From Alphaproteobacteria bacterium (GTDB taxonomy: Bacteria; Pseudomonadota; Alphaproteobacteria; Rhodospirillales; 2-02-FULL-58-16), in contig JAJRSS010000189.1 of the NCBI GenBank assembly GCA_024278615.1, positions 1-35,227 of the forward strand: a stretch of 35,227 nucleotides of DNA, given 5' to 3'. The notes under the pieces were generated by a model. That model was not told the DNA's origin, did no database searches, and saw only the letters and a program-made list of their open reading frames with translations. Below, in pieces: positions 1 through 9,081 of the stretch. Within the stretch, counting starts at the first letter, position 1. Every line of letters begins with the position of its first letter. The translations under genes were made by a program, and so were the position numbers.

Positions 1-1
1 C

Positions 2-1000
2 CGGGTCGTGGAGCGAACCGAATTCCTGGCCCTCGACGTATCCCAATCCTACCTGGACGTGCTTCGCAACACGGATATCGTGGAACAGGCCGTGCAGAAC
101 GTCGAAAACCACCGCCGCATCGAGGACGAGGTTCGCACCCGTGTGGATGCCGGTGAAAGCGGCATCGGCGACATTCAGCAGGCCGAAGCCCGCGTCGCCA
201 GCGCCAGGGCGACCCTGGTGGAAACCCAGCGGGACCTGGAACAGTCCATCATCTCCTTCCGGCGCTTTGTCGGTCAGGAGCCGGATAACCTTACCCGTCC
301 GACGCTCAACGAAGCCGCCATTCCGGCTAACGTGGACGCGGCCGTGGAAGTCGCATTCAGCCAAAACCCGACCCTCAACCTGAGCCGGGCGGATATCGAT
401 GTTTCCCGGGCTGAACTCAGCGCTTCGAACGCCAGCCTGTGGCCGACCCTGGATTTTGAATTGATCGCCAACCGCAATCACAACACCGATGGCACGCGGG
501 GTCCCAATAAGGATGTGACCGCCATGATGGTGGTGAATTACAATCTGTATCGCGGTGGCATCGACGTCGCCAATAAGCACGAATTCCATGAGCGCCTGGC
601 CGAATCCAGGGAACGGTTCCTTCACCTCCGCCGGCTGGCCGAGGAAGAGGTTCGCCAGTCCTGGAACGCCATGGTCAAGGCCCGCGCCCGGGCCGAGGCT
701 CTGGCCGATGAAGTGCTGGCCAATGCCCAGGTGGTGGCCACCTATCGCCAGGAATTTGAAATCGGCCAGCGGGACCTGCTTGACCTGCTCGATTCGGAAA
801 ACGAGCTGTTCAACGCCCGCGTACGGCACCTGACCTCGGATTATTCGGCTCAGTTCAACGCCTACCGGCTCCTGGCCTCGATTGGCGGTCTGGTTAAGGA
901 AATGAACGTCGCGGTGATCGAGGAAGGCGCCGGCGGCGCCCGCGGGGTCGAAGGAACGGCGCCCGAGTGGCGTTCCGAACCCCGGGCCGAAGGCCTGTAA
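2..1000 (+). CDS. TolC-family outer membrane efflux/type I secretion protein (5' end truncated by window)
   Basis: Frame is open from the window edge (GTG at 8 is probably internal). The protein has typical OEP coiled-coil repeats (YLDVLRNTDIVEQAVQNVENHRRIEDEVRTRVDAGESGIGDIQQAEARVASARATLVETQRDL...). TAA at 998-1000. Confidence 0.9.
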   Translation, partial: RVVERTEFLALDVSQSYLDVLRNTDIVEQAVQNVENHRRIEDEVRTRVDAGESGIGDIQQAEARVASARATLVETQRDLEQSIISFRRFVGQEPDNLTRPTLNEAAIPANVDAAVEVAFSQNPTLNLSRADIDVSRAELSASNASLWPTLDFELIANRNHNTDGTRGPNKDVTAMMVVNYNLYRGGIDVANKHEFHERLAESRERFLHLRRLAEEEVRQSWNAMVKARARAEALADEVLANAQVVATYRQEFEIGQRDLLDLLDSENELFNARVRHLTSDYSAQFNAYRLLASIGGLVKEMNVAVIEEGAGGARGVEGTAPEWRSEPRAEGL

Positions 1001-1045
1001 CCGACGAAACACCAGTTGCCGGCGTGGCCGGCGAAGGCGAAAAAG

Positions 1046-1077
1046 AAACGGCGGCTCCGGTGGGGCCGCCGTTTTTC
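1046..1077 (+). terminator. Rho-independent terminator downstream of tolC-like gene
   Basis: Perfect 10-bp inverted repeat AAACGGCGGC ... GCCGCCGTTT (1046-1055 / 1065-1074) followed by a T run. Confidence 0.8.
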
Positions 1078-1098
1078 CTTGGAGGCAATGGAAGCCGG

Positions 1099-1809
1099 TC
1101 AGCCGGTCATCCGGTGCCGCCACCAGGATTTTTCGTTGACCGAATAGATGGGCCGGTAGTGACGGATGCGTTTGGAATCCACCACGATTGCGATTTGATT
1201 GTCGAGCAGCATGTAAGAATCGTTCAAGCGGACCAAAAGCACCGCGTGGGCGATCTTCAGGTTCAGGTCCCGCAACACGACGATTCGCATCTTGCCGGTG
1301 TCCCACCCCAGCATTTTCAGGGACAGGTACTTGGCGATGGCGTAGTCTTCGCAGTCCCCGTGTTTTCGGAAAAACTGCCCAGGCGTCGCCCAGTAATCCT
1401 TTACCCCCCAGTTAATGGGATCAATGATATACCGGTGCCGGTTCATGAATCCGTTGACCCGTTTGAGTTGGGCCAGGGGGGCCTCGGTGCGGGTCTGGTC
1501 GATCAGCTTCATCCAGCGATCATACTGGCACTTGTTGAACTGGCTGGACTGGCAGCTTCCGCCGACGTTTTGTTCCGCCTTTTACTTGAGGTAACGCTTC
1601 AGGACTCCCGTCCACTTGGGGAACGGCTTTAAGCCCTTGTATTTGGTTTCCTTACTGCCGAAGACATTCACATGGTCCGCCGCCCGGGTCTCGGCAGGTT
1701 GGAAAACAACCAAGGGAGCGAGCAGGGATAGTGCAATCGCCATCGATTGCCCTGGGGTCCCGGCAGGGATCAAGGGGCGGTACCATGCGGTCCGACGATT
1801 TTGGCTCAC
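1099..1809 (-). pseudogene. Bacterial transglutaminase-like cysteine protease (BTLCP/LapG-like), interrupted by one in-frame TAA at 1582-1584
   Basis: ORFs 1582..1809 and 1099..1512 lie in the same minus frame. The conceptual readthrough ...FPKWTGVLKRYLK*KAEQNVGGSCQSSQFNKCQYDRWMKLIDQTRTE... is continuous. A Cys (HGDCEDYAIAKY), His (KIAHAVLLV) and Asp (YMLLDNQ) of a BTLCP-type triad are present. Confidence 0.75.
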
Positions 1810-2016
1810 GATGCGCTCCTGTGGGGACCAGACCTGTCCGCCGACTATAGGGAGCAGTCCTAAACGGAGCCTTAATAGGGACTCGAAATAGCCTGGGCGC
1901 GGCTTGCCAGATGGGGTGGCCAGATGGGGTAAAAAGTGGCTCTGACAGCCGGTTTCGGGGAATCGGGCCGAACAACCGGAAGTTCGCTGCCGGCCAATTC
2001 GGCCGCCCGGTCCGGT

Positions 2017-3090
2017 CTAATCTTCCACCGTTGCCGCCCGGCCCGCCTTCCTTCGCTCGGCGCGGATGGCCGCCGGCCCGGTGAGGATCAGCTTGATCAG
2101 TTCCGATTGCCGCTGGGTGCCGGTCTTGCGGAAAACCTGCTTAAGCTGATGGCGCACCGTATGGACGGTAACGTTCAGGTCCTCGGCCAGGGTCTCCACC
2201 CGGTTGCCCTGGCACAGGCCCTTCAAGACCCGGGCTTCGGCGGTGGTGAGCTCATACAGCCGGGACAGCACGTCGGGCGAAATATCCAGGGAATCCTCCG
2301 GGTCGCTGATGAAGATGGCGGCGCCACCCTGCCGGTTTGGCGATTGGCCATCGCCCCCCACCGGCGAAATAAGCAACAGGAAGGGTTGCTTATAGGATGG
2401 CCGGGAGAGGGTTAGGGTGAACTCGGTGTCCGATTCATCCTTGCCGTCGCCCGAAGCTGTCTGTTCGATCAAATCGGCCAGGGCCTTGGTCTCGGCCGCC
2501 TTGTGGGCCTGGATGGTGCCCTTGCCGCCAATTCCGAATCCGTCCTTCTGGCCGGCGATCTCCCGCGCCTTCCGGTTGATCAACAGCACCTGGCCTTCCG
2601 CGCTGACCAAAATCACTCCCATGGGCAACCGGTCCATGATGCCGCCCGCCGTGTGGCGGATCTCCCGGTAGGCCGGCACGCCGGCCCGCTTGCGGGCCCG
2701 GGTGGTGCGCTCGATGGCGAACAACAGCGCCCGGGTCAAAAGACGGGTGTCCAACTCCGAGCTCTTGATGAAATCATCGGCGCCGGTGCGTACCGCATGG
2801 ATCACCACCTCGTCCCGGTCGTCATCCGAGACGACGACAATGGGCCGCCATTCCACCCGGCCATAGAGGGTCTGGACCATATTCAGCGACTTGTCATCGA
2901 TGACGCCGAAATGCAGCAAGGTGATGTCGTAGCGTTCGGCGGCGATCCGTTTCAGGGTCGCTTCGCTCCACTTTACCTTGGTCACATTGAATGGAGAGTT
3001 CTTCACCTTGCCCAATAACTTGGAGATCATCCCGGTTTTTTCCGGCCGGTCCTCGAAGAACAAAATCCGTATAGGCTGTGGCTCAGCCAT
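2017..3090 (-). CDS. LuxR-family DNA-binding regulator with N-terminal receiver-like domain and central PAS-like region
   Basis: The likely start is ATG at 3088-3090 (MAEPQPIRILFFEDRPEK...), not the 3900 ORF start. C-terminal LuxR HTH: LTTAEARVLKGLCQGNRVETLAEDLNVTVHTVRHQLKQVFRKTGTQRQSELIKLIL. Confidence 0.85.
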   Translation of the reverse strand: MAEPQPIRILFFEDRPEKTGMISKLLGKVKNSPFNVTKVKWSEATLKRIAAERYDITLLHFGVIDDKSLNMVQTLYGRVEWRPIVVVSDDDRDEVVIHAVRTGADDFIKSSELDTRLLTRALLFAIERTTRARKRAGVPAYREIRHTAGGIMDRLPMGVILVSAEGQVLLINRKAREIAGQKDGFGIGGKGTIQAHKAAETKALADLIEQTASGDGKDESDTEFTLTLSRPSYKQPFLLLISPVGGDGQSPNRQGGAAIFISDPEDSLDISPDVLSRLYELTTAEARVLKGLCQGNRVETLAEDLNVTVHTVRHQLKQVFRKTGTQRQSELIKLILTGPAAIRAERRKAGRAATVED

Positions 3091-3162
3091 CACCTTTCTC
3101 CACGCCAGCCGGCGCCACAACCGCTGCCTTAGCGATCGGCTTCCCTTTGGCTTTCGAGTATT

Positions 3163-4215
3163 ATGATTTATTGGAAAAGAATAGTTAATCCGGCGGTTAT
3201 TGTCATGGGATTGAGAAAACCTGTCTTGCTCTTTCCTGCCTTTTTCCCGGCAGGGGTCCTGATCGCCCTGATGGTACTCCATCCGTCCGCGCAGGCGGGA
3301 AAATACTCCCTGGACGGCATCAAGGGGGCAGACAACCGCCTGGTGGTGGAGGCCACCGAATACCCGTGGAGCGCCATAGGCCGCCTCAACAAGAAGGGCG
3401 GATTCTGCACCGGCGTCCTCGTCGGGCCGAGGACCGTGCTGACGGCGGCCCACTGCCTGTGGAACCGGAGTACGGGCGCCTTCATGCCGCCCGAATTCCT
3501 CCATTTCGTCGCCGGCTATCAGAAAGGCGCATACGTGGCCTATTCCAGGGCGGCGTACGTGCTTATCGCTCCCCGCTTCGTCTACAAAGGGCCAAAAGGC
3601 CCTGCTTCCAAATCCCTGGACGATTGGGCCCTGGTGGAACTTAAAAAGGATATTGGTTCCATCGCCGGTTATTTTGGTCTGGCCCGCCCCGATGCCTCTT
3701 TGTTCACGCCCCATCGGGGAAGTACCCGGGACCATAAAAAGAAAACCGTGACCTCCCAGGCCGGTTACAGCCGCGACCGGCAATACGTGCTGTCCGCCAA
3801 CATGAACTGTGACATTTGGGGATACCTGGAGGGGTTGGACCTTCTCGCCCATGGCTGCGACGCCATCGCCGGCGATTCCGGCTCGCCTATCTTCATTCAC
3901 CGGGACGGCAGCTTCCGCGTGGTGGGCATTCTGTCGGCCAACACCGAGGGCCGCGAGGACGCCTACGGCATCGCCGTTCCCAGTTCCCGCTTCATGGGGG
4001 CATTAAGGGACAGGGTTCCCGGCTATGGCAAGGCCCCGGCGAAAGGCAAGAACGCGCCTATCGGCACCATCCGCCAACTCCTGGCGCTCTCGGGATTCGA
4101 CGCCGACGCCGACCCGGCGGCGGCGGTTCGCGCCTTCCAGCAGTCGAAAGGTCTGCCGGTTACCGGCAAGGCGAGCCTGAACTTGCTGGGCGATATCTTC
4201 GAGGCGCTCCCCTAG
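3163..4215 (+). CDS. Secreted trypsin-like serine protease with C-terminal peptidoglycan-binding-like domain
   Basis: Chymotrypsin-fold triad motifs LTAAHC, DDWALVEL and GDSGSPIF; N-terminal hydrophobic signal; C-terminal FDADADPAAAVRAFQQSKGLPVTGKASLNLL resembles PG_binding_1. An alternative start is ATG 3205. Confidence 0.85.
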   Translation: MIYWKRIVNPAVIVMGLRKPVLLFPAFFPAGVLIALMVLHPSAQAGKYSLDGIKGADNRLVVEATEYPWSAIGRLNKKGGFCTGVLVGPRTVLTAAHCLWNRSTGAFMPPEFLHFVAGYQKGAYVAYSRAAYVLIAPRFVYKGPKGPASKSLDDWALVELKKDIGSIAGYFGLARPDASLFTPHRGSTRDHKKKTVTSQAGYSRDRQYVLSANMNCDIWGYLEGLDLLAHGCDAIAGDSGSPIFIHRDGSFRVVGILSANTEGREDAYGIAVPSSRFMGALRDRVPGYGKAPAKGKNAPIGTIRQLLALSGFDADADPAAAVRAFQQSKGLPVTGKASLNLLGDIFEALP

Positions 4216-4368
4216 CCGATAAATTTCTTCCCGGCGGTTAGCGAATTCGCTTAACCCAACCGTCAATCCGTGATTAGATTTTGCTGGCCCGTTCCGGTTC
4301 GGACGGTCGTTCATGCGGCGCCAACCGGAAGGGATGCATCATGCCGCCTTTGTAGAGGGGTTGTGCCC

Positions 4369-5937
4369 ATGACCGGTTCTCCTTCCCGCCGTAAATCCGG
4401 AGGCCGCGCCGGGCGCGTGGCGGCCCGGGAAATACCGCCGCCGATTGCCGAACGGGCGGTGGGCCCTGGGGTCACCGGCGGCCTCTACCGACCATTGAGC
4501 GACCGGGACCAGCAACGCATCCATCAGGCAGCCCTGGATATTCTGCAACGCATCGGCCTTGCCGATCCGATCCCGTCCTGCGTCGATATCGTCACCTCCG
4601 GCGGCGGGACCATGAATGACGCCGGACGGCTGTGTTTCCCCCGCGCCCTGGTGGAAGAGACCATCGCCAAGGCCTGCAAGGGGTTCATGCTCCACGGCCA
4701 GGACCCGGCCCATGACCTGGACATTTCGGGCCAGCGGGTGCATTTCGGCACCGGCGGCGCCGCCGTTTCCATTGTCGATTTTTCCACCGGCCAGTACCGG
4801 TCTTCCACCCTGGCCGACCTGTATGACGTTTTCCGCCTGATCGATTCCCTGGAACACATCCATTTCGCGCTCAGGCCGCTGATCGCCCGCGACATTTCCG
4901 ATTCCCACCCGCTGGAGATCAACACCGCCTATGCCGGCATGAGCGGAACCACCAAACCCTTTGGCCTCGCCTTTTCCCAGCCGGAAACGGTGGAAGCGGT
5001 TGTCGCCATGTTCGACATAGCGGCGGGCGGCGAAGGCAAGTTCAAGGAAAAGCCCTTCTGCCACACTTCCAACTGCTTCGTCGTGCCACCGCTGCGTTTC
5101 GCCGCCGACGCCTGCCGCTGCCTGGAAGCCCAGGTGCGCCTGGGTGTTCCGGTCGTCCTGCTGTCGGCGGGCCAGGCGGGGGCGACGGCGCCCGCCGCCC
5201 TGGCCGGGGCGGTGACCCAGGCGGTGGCCGAATGCCTGGCCGGTTTGGTTTATGTGAACCTGATTTCGCCGGGCCATCCGGCCTTGTTCGGCACCTGGCC
5301 TTTGGTTTCCGACCTGCGCACCGGCGCCATGAGCGGCGGCAGTGGCGAACAGGCGGTGCTCATGGCGGCCAGCGCGCAGATGGCCAATTTCTATGGGTTA
5401 CCGTCCAGTGTCGCCGCCGGCATGACCGATTCCAAGATCCCCGACGCCCAGTCCGGTTTCGAAAAGGGCTACACCACCGCCCTGGCCGGGCACGCGGGGG
5501 CGACCATGATCCACGAATCCGCCGGCATGACCGCCAGCCTGTTGGGGGTTTCCCTGGAAGGCTTCGTCATCGACAACGATATGCTGGGCGCCGTATTGCG
5601 CAGCATTCGCGGCATCGAGGTTAGCGATGAAACCCTGTCCGTGGAAACCATGGCCGAAGTTGTCGCCGGACCCAACCACTACCTGGGCCATGCCCAGACC
5701 CTGGCGCGCATGGAAAAGGATTACGTCTATCCCCGCCTCAGCGACCGTTCCACGCCCGACCAGTGGGAATCCGCCGGGGCCACGGATATCCGCGCCCGCG
5801 CCCGGGGAAAGGTGATGGAAGTTCTGGCCAACCATTACCCCGGTCACATCGGCGGCGAACTGGACGCCCGAATACGGCGAAATTTCGATATCCGCCTGCC
5901 GCAAACCGAAATGAAGCCTGGCAACCGCCGCTGGTGA
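4369..5937 (+). CDS. Trimethylamine methyltransferase (MttB) family protein, non-pyrrolysine type
   Basis: MttB-family sequence (HFGTGGAAVSIVDFSTGQYRSSTLADLYDVFRLIDSLEHIHFALRPLIARD..., GAMSGGSGEQAVLMAASAQMANFYGLPSSVAAGMTDSKIPDAQSGFEKGYT). There is no internal TAG. The ORF track starts at 4270; ATG 4369 is a plausible start. Confidence 0.85.
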   Translation: MTGSPSRRKSGGRAGRVAAREIPPPIAERAVGPGVTGGLYRPLSDRDQQRIHQAALDILQRIGLADPIPSCVDIVTSGGGTMNDAGRLCFPRALVEETIAKACKGFMLHGQDPAHDLDISGQRVHFGTGGAAVSIVDFSTGQYRSSTLADLYDVFRLIDSLEHIHFALRPLIARDISDSHPLEINTAYAGMSGTTKPFGLAFSQPETVEAVVAMFDIAAGGEGKFKEKPFCHTSNCFVVPPLRFAADACRCLEAQVRLGVPVVLLSAGQAGATAPAALAGAVTQAVAECLAGLVYVNLISPGHPALFGTWPLVSDLRTGAMSGGSGEQAVLMAASAQMANFYGLPSSVAAGMTDSKIPDAQSGFEKGYTTALAGHAGATMIHESAGMTASLLGVSLEGFVIDNDMLGAVLRSIRGIEVSDETLSVETMAEVVAGPNHYLGHAQTLARMEKDYVYPRLSDRSTPDQWESAGATDIRARARGKVMEVLANHYPGHIGGELDARIRRNFDIRLPQTEMKPGNRRW

Positions 5938-5945
5938 TCCCGCCG

Positions 5946-6857
5946 TCATCCCGGCAATGCCTCCCGGGCCTTGCCGGGCCGGCGCCGCATTTCATCGGCC
6001 CCTTCGATGGCACCGGCGGTGACGATCAGTGCTCCGCCAATCAGTTCGCGAATGCCGAAGGGCTCGTCGGTTAGCAGGCCGGCACTGACGGCGGCGGCGA
6101 CAATTTCAAAAAGCAACAGGATGGAAACCCGGCCCGGGTCCATGCGGGCGGCGGCCCAGATGAAAAGCCAGGTGATGGGAATGAGCATCAGCCACGATGC
6201 CCCCAGTATGAATGGCAGCGCGGCCATGACCTGGGACGCCCGTGGTGTTTCTCCCACGGTGAATAAGAGGGCGATGGCGATGGCGGTCAAGGCAGCCAGG
6301 GTGAAGGTGGCGAAGGTCTGCTCCCAGGCGCCGATTACACCGGATTTGCGCGTCAAGGTGACGCCGAGGGCAAAGGTCGCCCCGGAACCCAGGGCCATCC
6401 AGTCGGCGGTTTGCCGGGGCCAGGGGAGTTCGCCATCGGCGCCCAGGATCACCACGGCGCCGCCCAGGCCAAAGACGATGGAGGCCAGCCGCCAGCGGTT
6501 GGGGCGGTTCCCCAACAGGGTCATGGCGAACAGGGTCGCCCACACCGGCGACAAATAGAACAGCAGGGTCGCCCGAACCACGCCACCGGTGAGGACGGCG
6601 TGGCTCCAGGCGGCGAAGGTGGCGCCGAACAGAAACCCGATAACCAGAATGGCCCCGCCGTTTTCGGCCAGCGTCCGCCAGCGGATCACGACCAGCGGCA
6701 GCAAGGGCACCGCCGCCATGCCGTAAAGGACGACGCTGGCCCAATCGCCGGTCAGCCCGCGCGCTTCCAGGGAACGAAGGGGAATCCACCACAGCCCCCA
6801 CAAAATGGCCGACAGGGACACCGCGCCGGCCGGCGCCATGGCCGCGTAACGGATCAC
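5946..6857 (-). CDS. EamA/DMT-superfamily transporter
   Basis: 303-aa protein with about 10 hydrophobic segments and EamA-like repeats (LSAILWGLWWIPLRSLEARGL..., ...GGALIVTAGAIEGADEMRR). Confidence 0.85.
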   Translation of the reverse strand: MIRYAAMAPAGAVSLSAILWGLWWIPLRSLEARGLTGDWASVVLYGMAAVPLLPLVVIRWRTLAENGGAILVIGFLFGATFAAWSHAVLTGGVVRATLLFYLSPVWATLFAMTLLGNRPNRWRLASIVFGLGGAVVILGADGELPWPRQTADWMALGSGATFALGVTLTRKSGVIGAWEQTFATFTLAALTAIAIALLFTVGETPRASQVMAALPFILGASWLMLIPITWLFIWAAARMDPGRVSILLLFEIVAAAVSAGLLTDEPFGIRELIGGALIVTAGAIEGADEMRRRPGKAREALPG

Positions 6858-7092
6858 CGGGCGGCCCTTAGGAATGGCCGGCGACCCACATCAAGGGCGG
6901 CAACCGGGCCACCGGAAACGGGGGCTGCCCCGGATTCGACTGGTGAAATCCGGAAGGCGGCCGGGGCGGTCTTGGTCCTCATCGTCCTTTTTAGATTCAA
7001 CCCGCGGACCCTCGGACTATGAGTACACACCCTAGCTTCCCTGCGAAGGTGCTAAAGACTTCTTCCTTGAATTCCGAACTTCCCGCACCCGC

Positions 7093-8067
7093 TCACATAT
7101 ACCCTTCCAGGTTTTTCCGGATGCGTTCCAGCACGGGCTGGCCGCTTGCATCGGCGCTGAACTCCCGGCCGGTGACGGTTTCATAGAGGCGGATGTAACG
7201 CTGGGAAAATTCCACCAGGGTGTCCTCGGGGATGTCGGGGATGGGGTCCTTATAGGGGTCGCACCGTTCACCGACCCAAAGGCGCAGGAACTCCTTGTCC
7301 AGTCCGTCCGGGTTCCTGCCGGCCGCCATGCTTTCCTCGTAGGTTTCGGCGATCCAGTAGCGGCTGCTGTCGGGGGTGAGGATTTCATCGGCCAGGCATA
7401 CGGCGCCACTTTCATCCAGGCCGAATTCGAATTTGGTATCGACCAGGATAAGGCCCCGTTCCGCCGCCAGTTCCCGCCCGCGGGCGAATACCGCCAGGGA
7501 CAGCTCCGCCAACTGGTCCCAGCGGGCCTGGCTGAGCAAGCCCTGCTCGACAATTTCGGCGGGCGTGACGGGAGCGTCGTGTTCCCCCTGGGCCGCCTTG
7601 GTGGTCGGGGTGAGGATGGTTCGCGGCAGCTTCTGGTTCCTGACCAGCCCATCGGGGAAGGTGACGCCGTACATTTGCCGTTCTCCGGACTGGTACATGG
7701 GCCAGATGGAGGTGTTGGTGGAACCGGTCATGTAATCGCGCACCACCATTTCCACCGGCAGCATGTCCAGATTCCTGCACACCACCACATTGGGGTCCGG
7801 GTATTCGATTACGTGGTTGGGGCAGATTTCGCGGGTGACGTCAAACCAGTAGCGGGCGGTCTGGGTCAGCACCTGGCCCTTGAACGGCACGGCGGCCAGG
7901 TTCACATCGAACGCACTCTGGCGGTCGGTGGCGATGATGATCAAGCGGCCATCATCCAGGCGGTAGGTATCGCGCACCTTGCCCTTGTAGTGGTTGGGAA
8001 GACCGGCGATGGTGGCGTCGGTAAGCACTTTGTCCAATTGGGCGCGGATGGTTTGCTGATCGATCAT
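7093..8067 (-). CDS. purC: Phosphoribosylaminoimidazole-succinocarboxamide synthase
   Basis: SAICAR synthetase signatures: [78 protein letters not shown]. Confidence 0.93.
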   Translation of the reverse strand: MIDQQTIRAQLDKVLTDATIAGLPNHYKGKVRDTYRLDDGRLIIIATDRQSAFDVNLAAVPFKGQVLTQTARYWFDVTREICPNHVIEYPDPNVVVCRNLDMLPVEMVVRDYMTGSTNTSIWPMYQSGERQMYGVTFPDGLVRNQKLPRTILTPTTKAAQGEHDAPVTPAEIVEQGLLSQARWDQLAELSLAVFARGRELAAERGLILVDTKFEFGLDESGAVCLADEILTPDSSRYWIAETYEESMAAGRNPDGLDKEFLRLWVGERCDPYKDPIPDIPEDTLVEFSQRYIRLYETVTGREFSADASGQPVLERIRKNLEGYM

Positions 8068-8181
8068 CGTCTCTCTCTGTCTCTCTATTCTTATGAGCGG
8101 TGGTATTGAAAGGGCTCGCGGGCGAACCGGCGGTGGGCCATGCGGGTGAAATTGTCCGGTTCCATTGCCGCCTCCGTGGTA

Positions 8182-8988
8182 TCAGCCGGCGTAAGTGTAA
8201 GCGCCGCCCGACTCGTCCAGGGTGGTTTTATCCAGATAGTCGTGAAAATGCACGGTCGTCTGCCGGTCGTCCAGGAACACCACGGCATAGGCCGGGGGTT
8301 CGTGGCTGTGGGGAACGGGTTTGACCGTCTCCAGGTCGAAGGGCACCTGATGATTGGTGCCGCGCATCGTGGTGAACGGGATGCCCCGCCAACTGCCGGC
8401 CACGGGCCGGTGCACGTGGCCGAAGAAGATGTGCCGGATGGTGTCGAAGCCGTCCACTGCCCTGGCGAATTCCTCTTTTTCCCGCAGGCCGACCCGGTCC
8501 AGGGACGGGATGCCGATGTCAAAGGGCGGATGATGCATGAATAAATAAATGGATCGGCCCCGGTATTCCGCCAGCCGCCGGCGAAGCCACCGCCGCCGAT
8601 GTCCGCAATAGGACCCTTTGCTGGTCCCGGGCTCAATCGTATCCAGGCACAGGAAGACCCCGGCTTCGGTTTCCAGGGCCGATTGGACAAAGCCGTTTTC
8701 ATCGGTTGGGGCCTGGGGGAAGGCTTGCTTGAAGCGGTCCCGGTGGTCGTGGTTGCCCACCAGCACGTGCCACGGCAGGGACAGCCGCGCCAGACAGCGG
8801 TTCATGTCGGCATAGGCCTCGGGTTCTCCCCGGTCGGCGATATCGCCGGTGATGATGCACATCCCGGCGTCGCCGTGATGGGTATTGATGTCGTCGATGC
8901 AGGCGTTCAGCCGCTGGATAGGGTCGAGGCCGAAAAGCAACTGGCCCGCGGGCACCAAGTGGGTGTCGGTGACGTGGATGAATTTCAT
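8182..8988 (-). CDS. Calcineurin-like phosphoesterase (CpdA-type cyclic nucleotide phosphodiesterase)
   Basis: Metallophosphoesterase motifs VTDTHL, ITGDIADRGEPEAY, VLVGNHDHRDRF, MHHPPF, FGHVHRP. Confidence 0.85.
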   Translation of the reverse strand: MKFIHVTDTHLVPAGQLLFGLDPIQRLNACIDDINTHHGDAGMCIITGDIADRGEPEAYADMNRCLARLSLPWHVLVGNHDHRDRFKQAFPQAPTDENGFVQSALETEAGVFLCLDTIEPGTSKGSYCGHRRRWLRRRLAEYRGRSIYLFMHHPPFDIGIPSLDRVGLREKEEFARAVDGFDTIRHIFFGHVHRPVAGSWRGIPFTTMRGTNHQVPFDLETVKPVPHSHEPPAYAVVFLDDRQTTVHFHDYLDKTTLDESGGAYTYAG

Positions 8989-9081
8989 GGCCGCTTTCTC
9001 GTCGGGGTTTGAAGCCGGTCACACTAGGAGAGAGAAGATTGACCCGTCAACGGGGAATACCACCCGGATGGAGGGTGGGGA

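Noticed and set aside
967-1632. 221-aa plus-strand ORF after tolC
   Set aside because: Antisense to the LapG-like gene and crosses a strong terminator; composition looks like a shadow frame.
3091-3900. N-terminal extension of the 627-aa ORF
   Set aside because: Antisense to the trypsin-like protease; the regulator begins naturally at ATG 3088-3090.
4240-4251. 12-bp palindrome AGCGAATTCGCT after the protease gene
   Set aside because: Short, isolated and lacking a T run; not enough to call a terminator or operator.
4339-5277. 312-aa minus-strand ORF
   Set aside because: Shadow of the MttB-family gene; no domain signal.
8069-8087. CT-rich simple repeat upstream of purC
   Set aside because: On the minus strand it is a GA-rich stretch immediately before the start codon, adequately explained as a ribosome-binding region.
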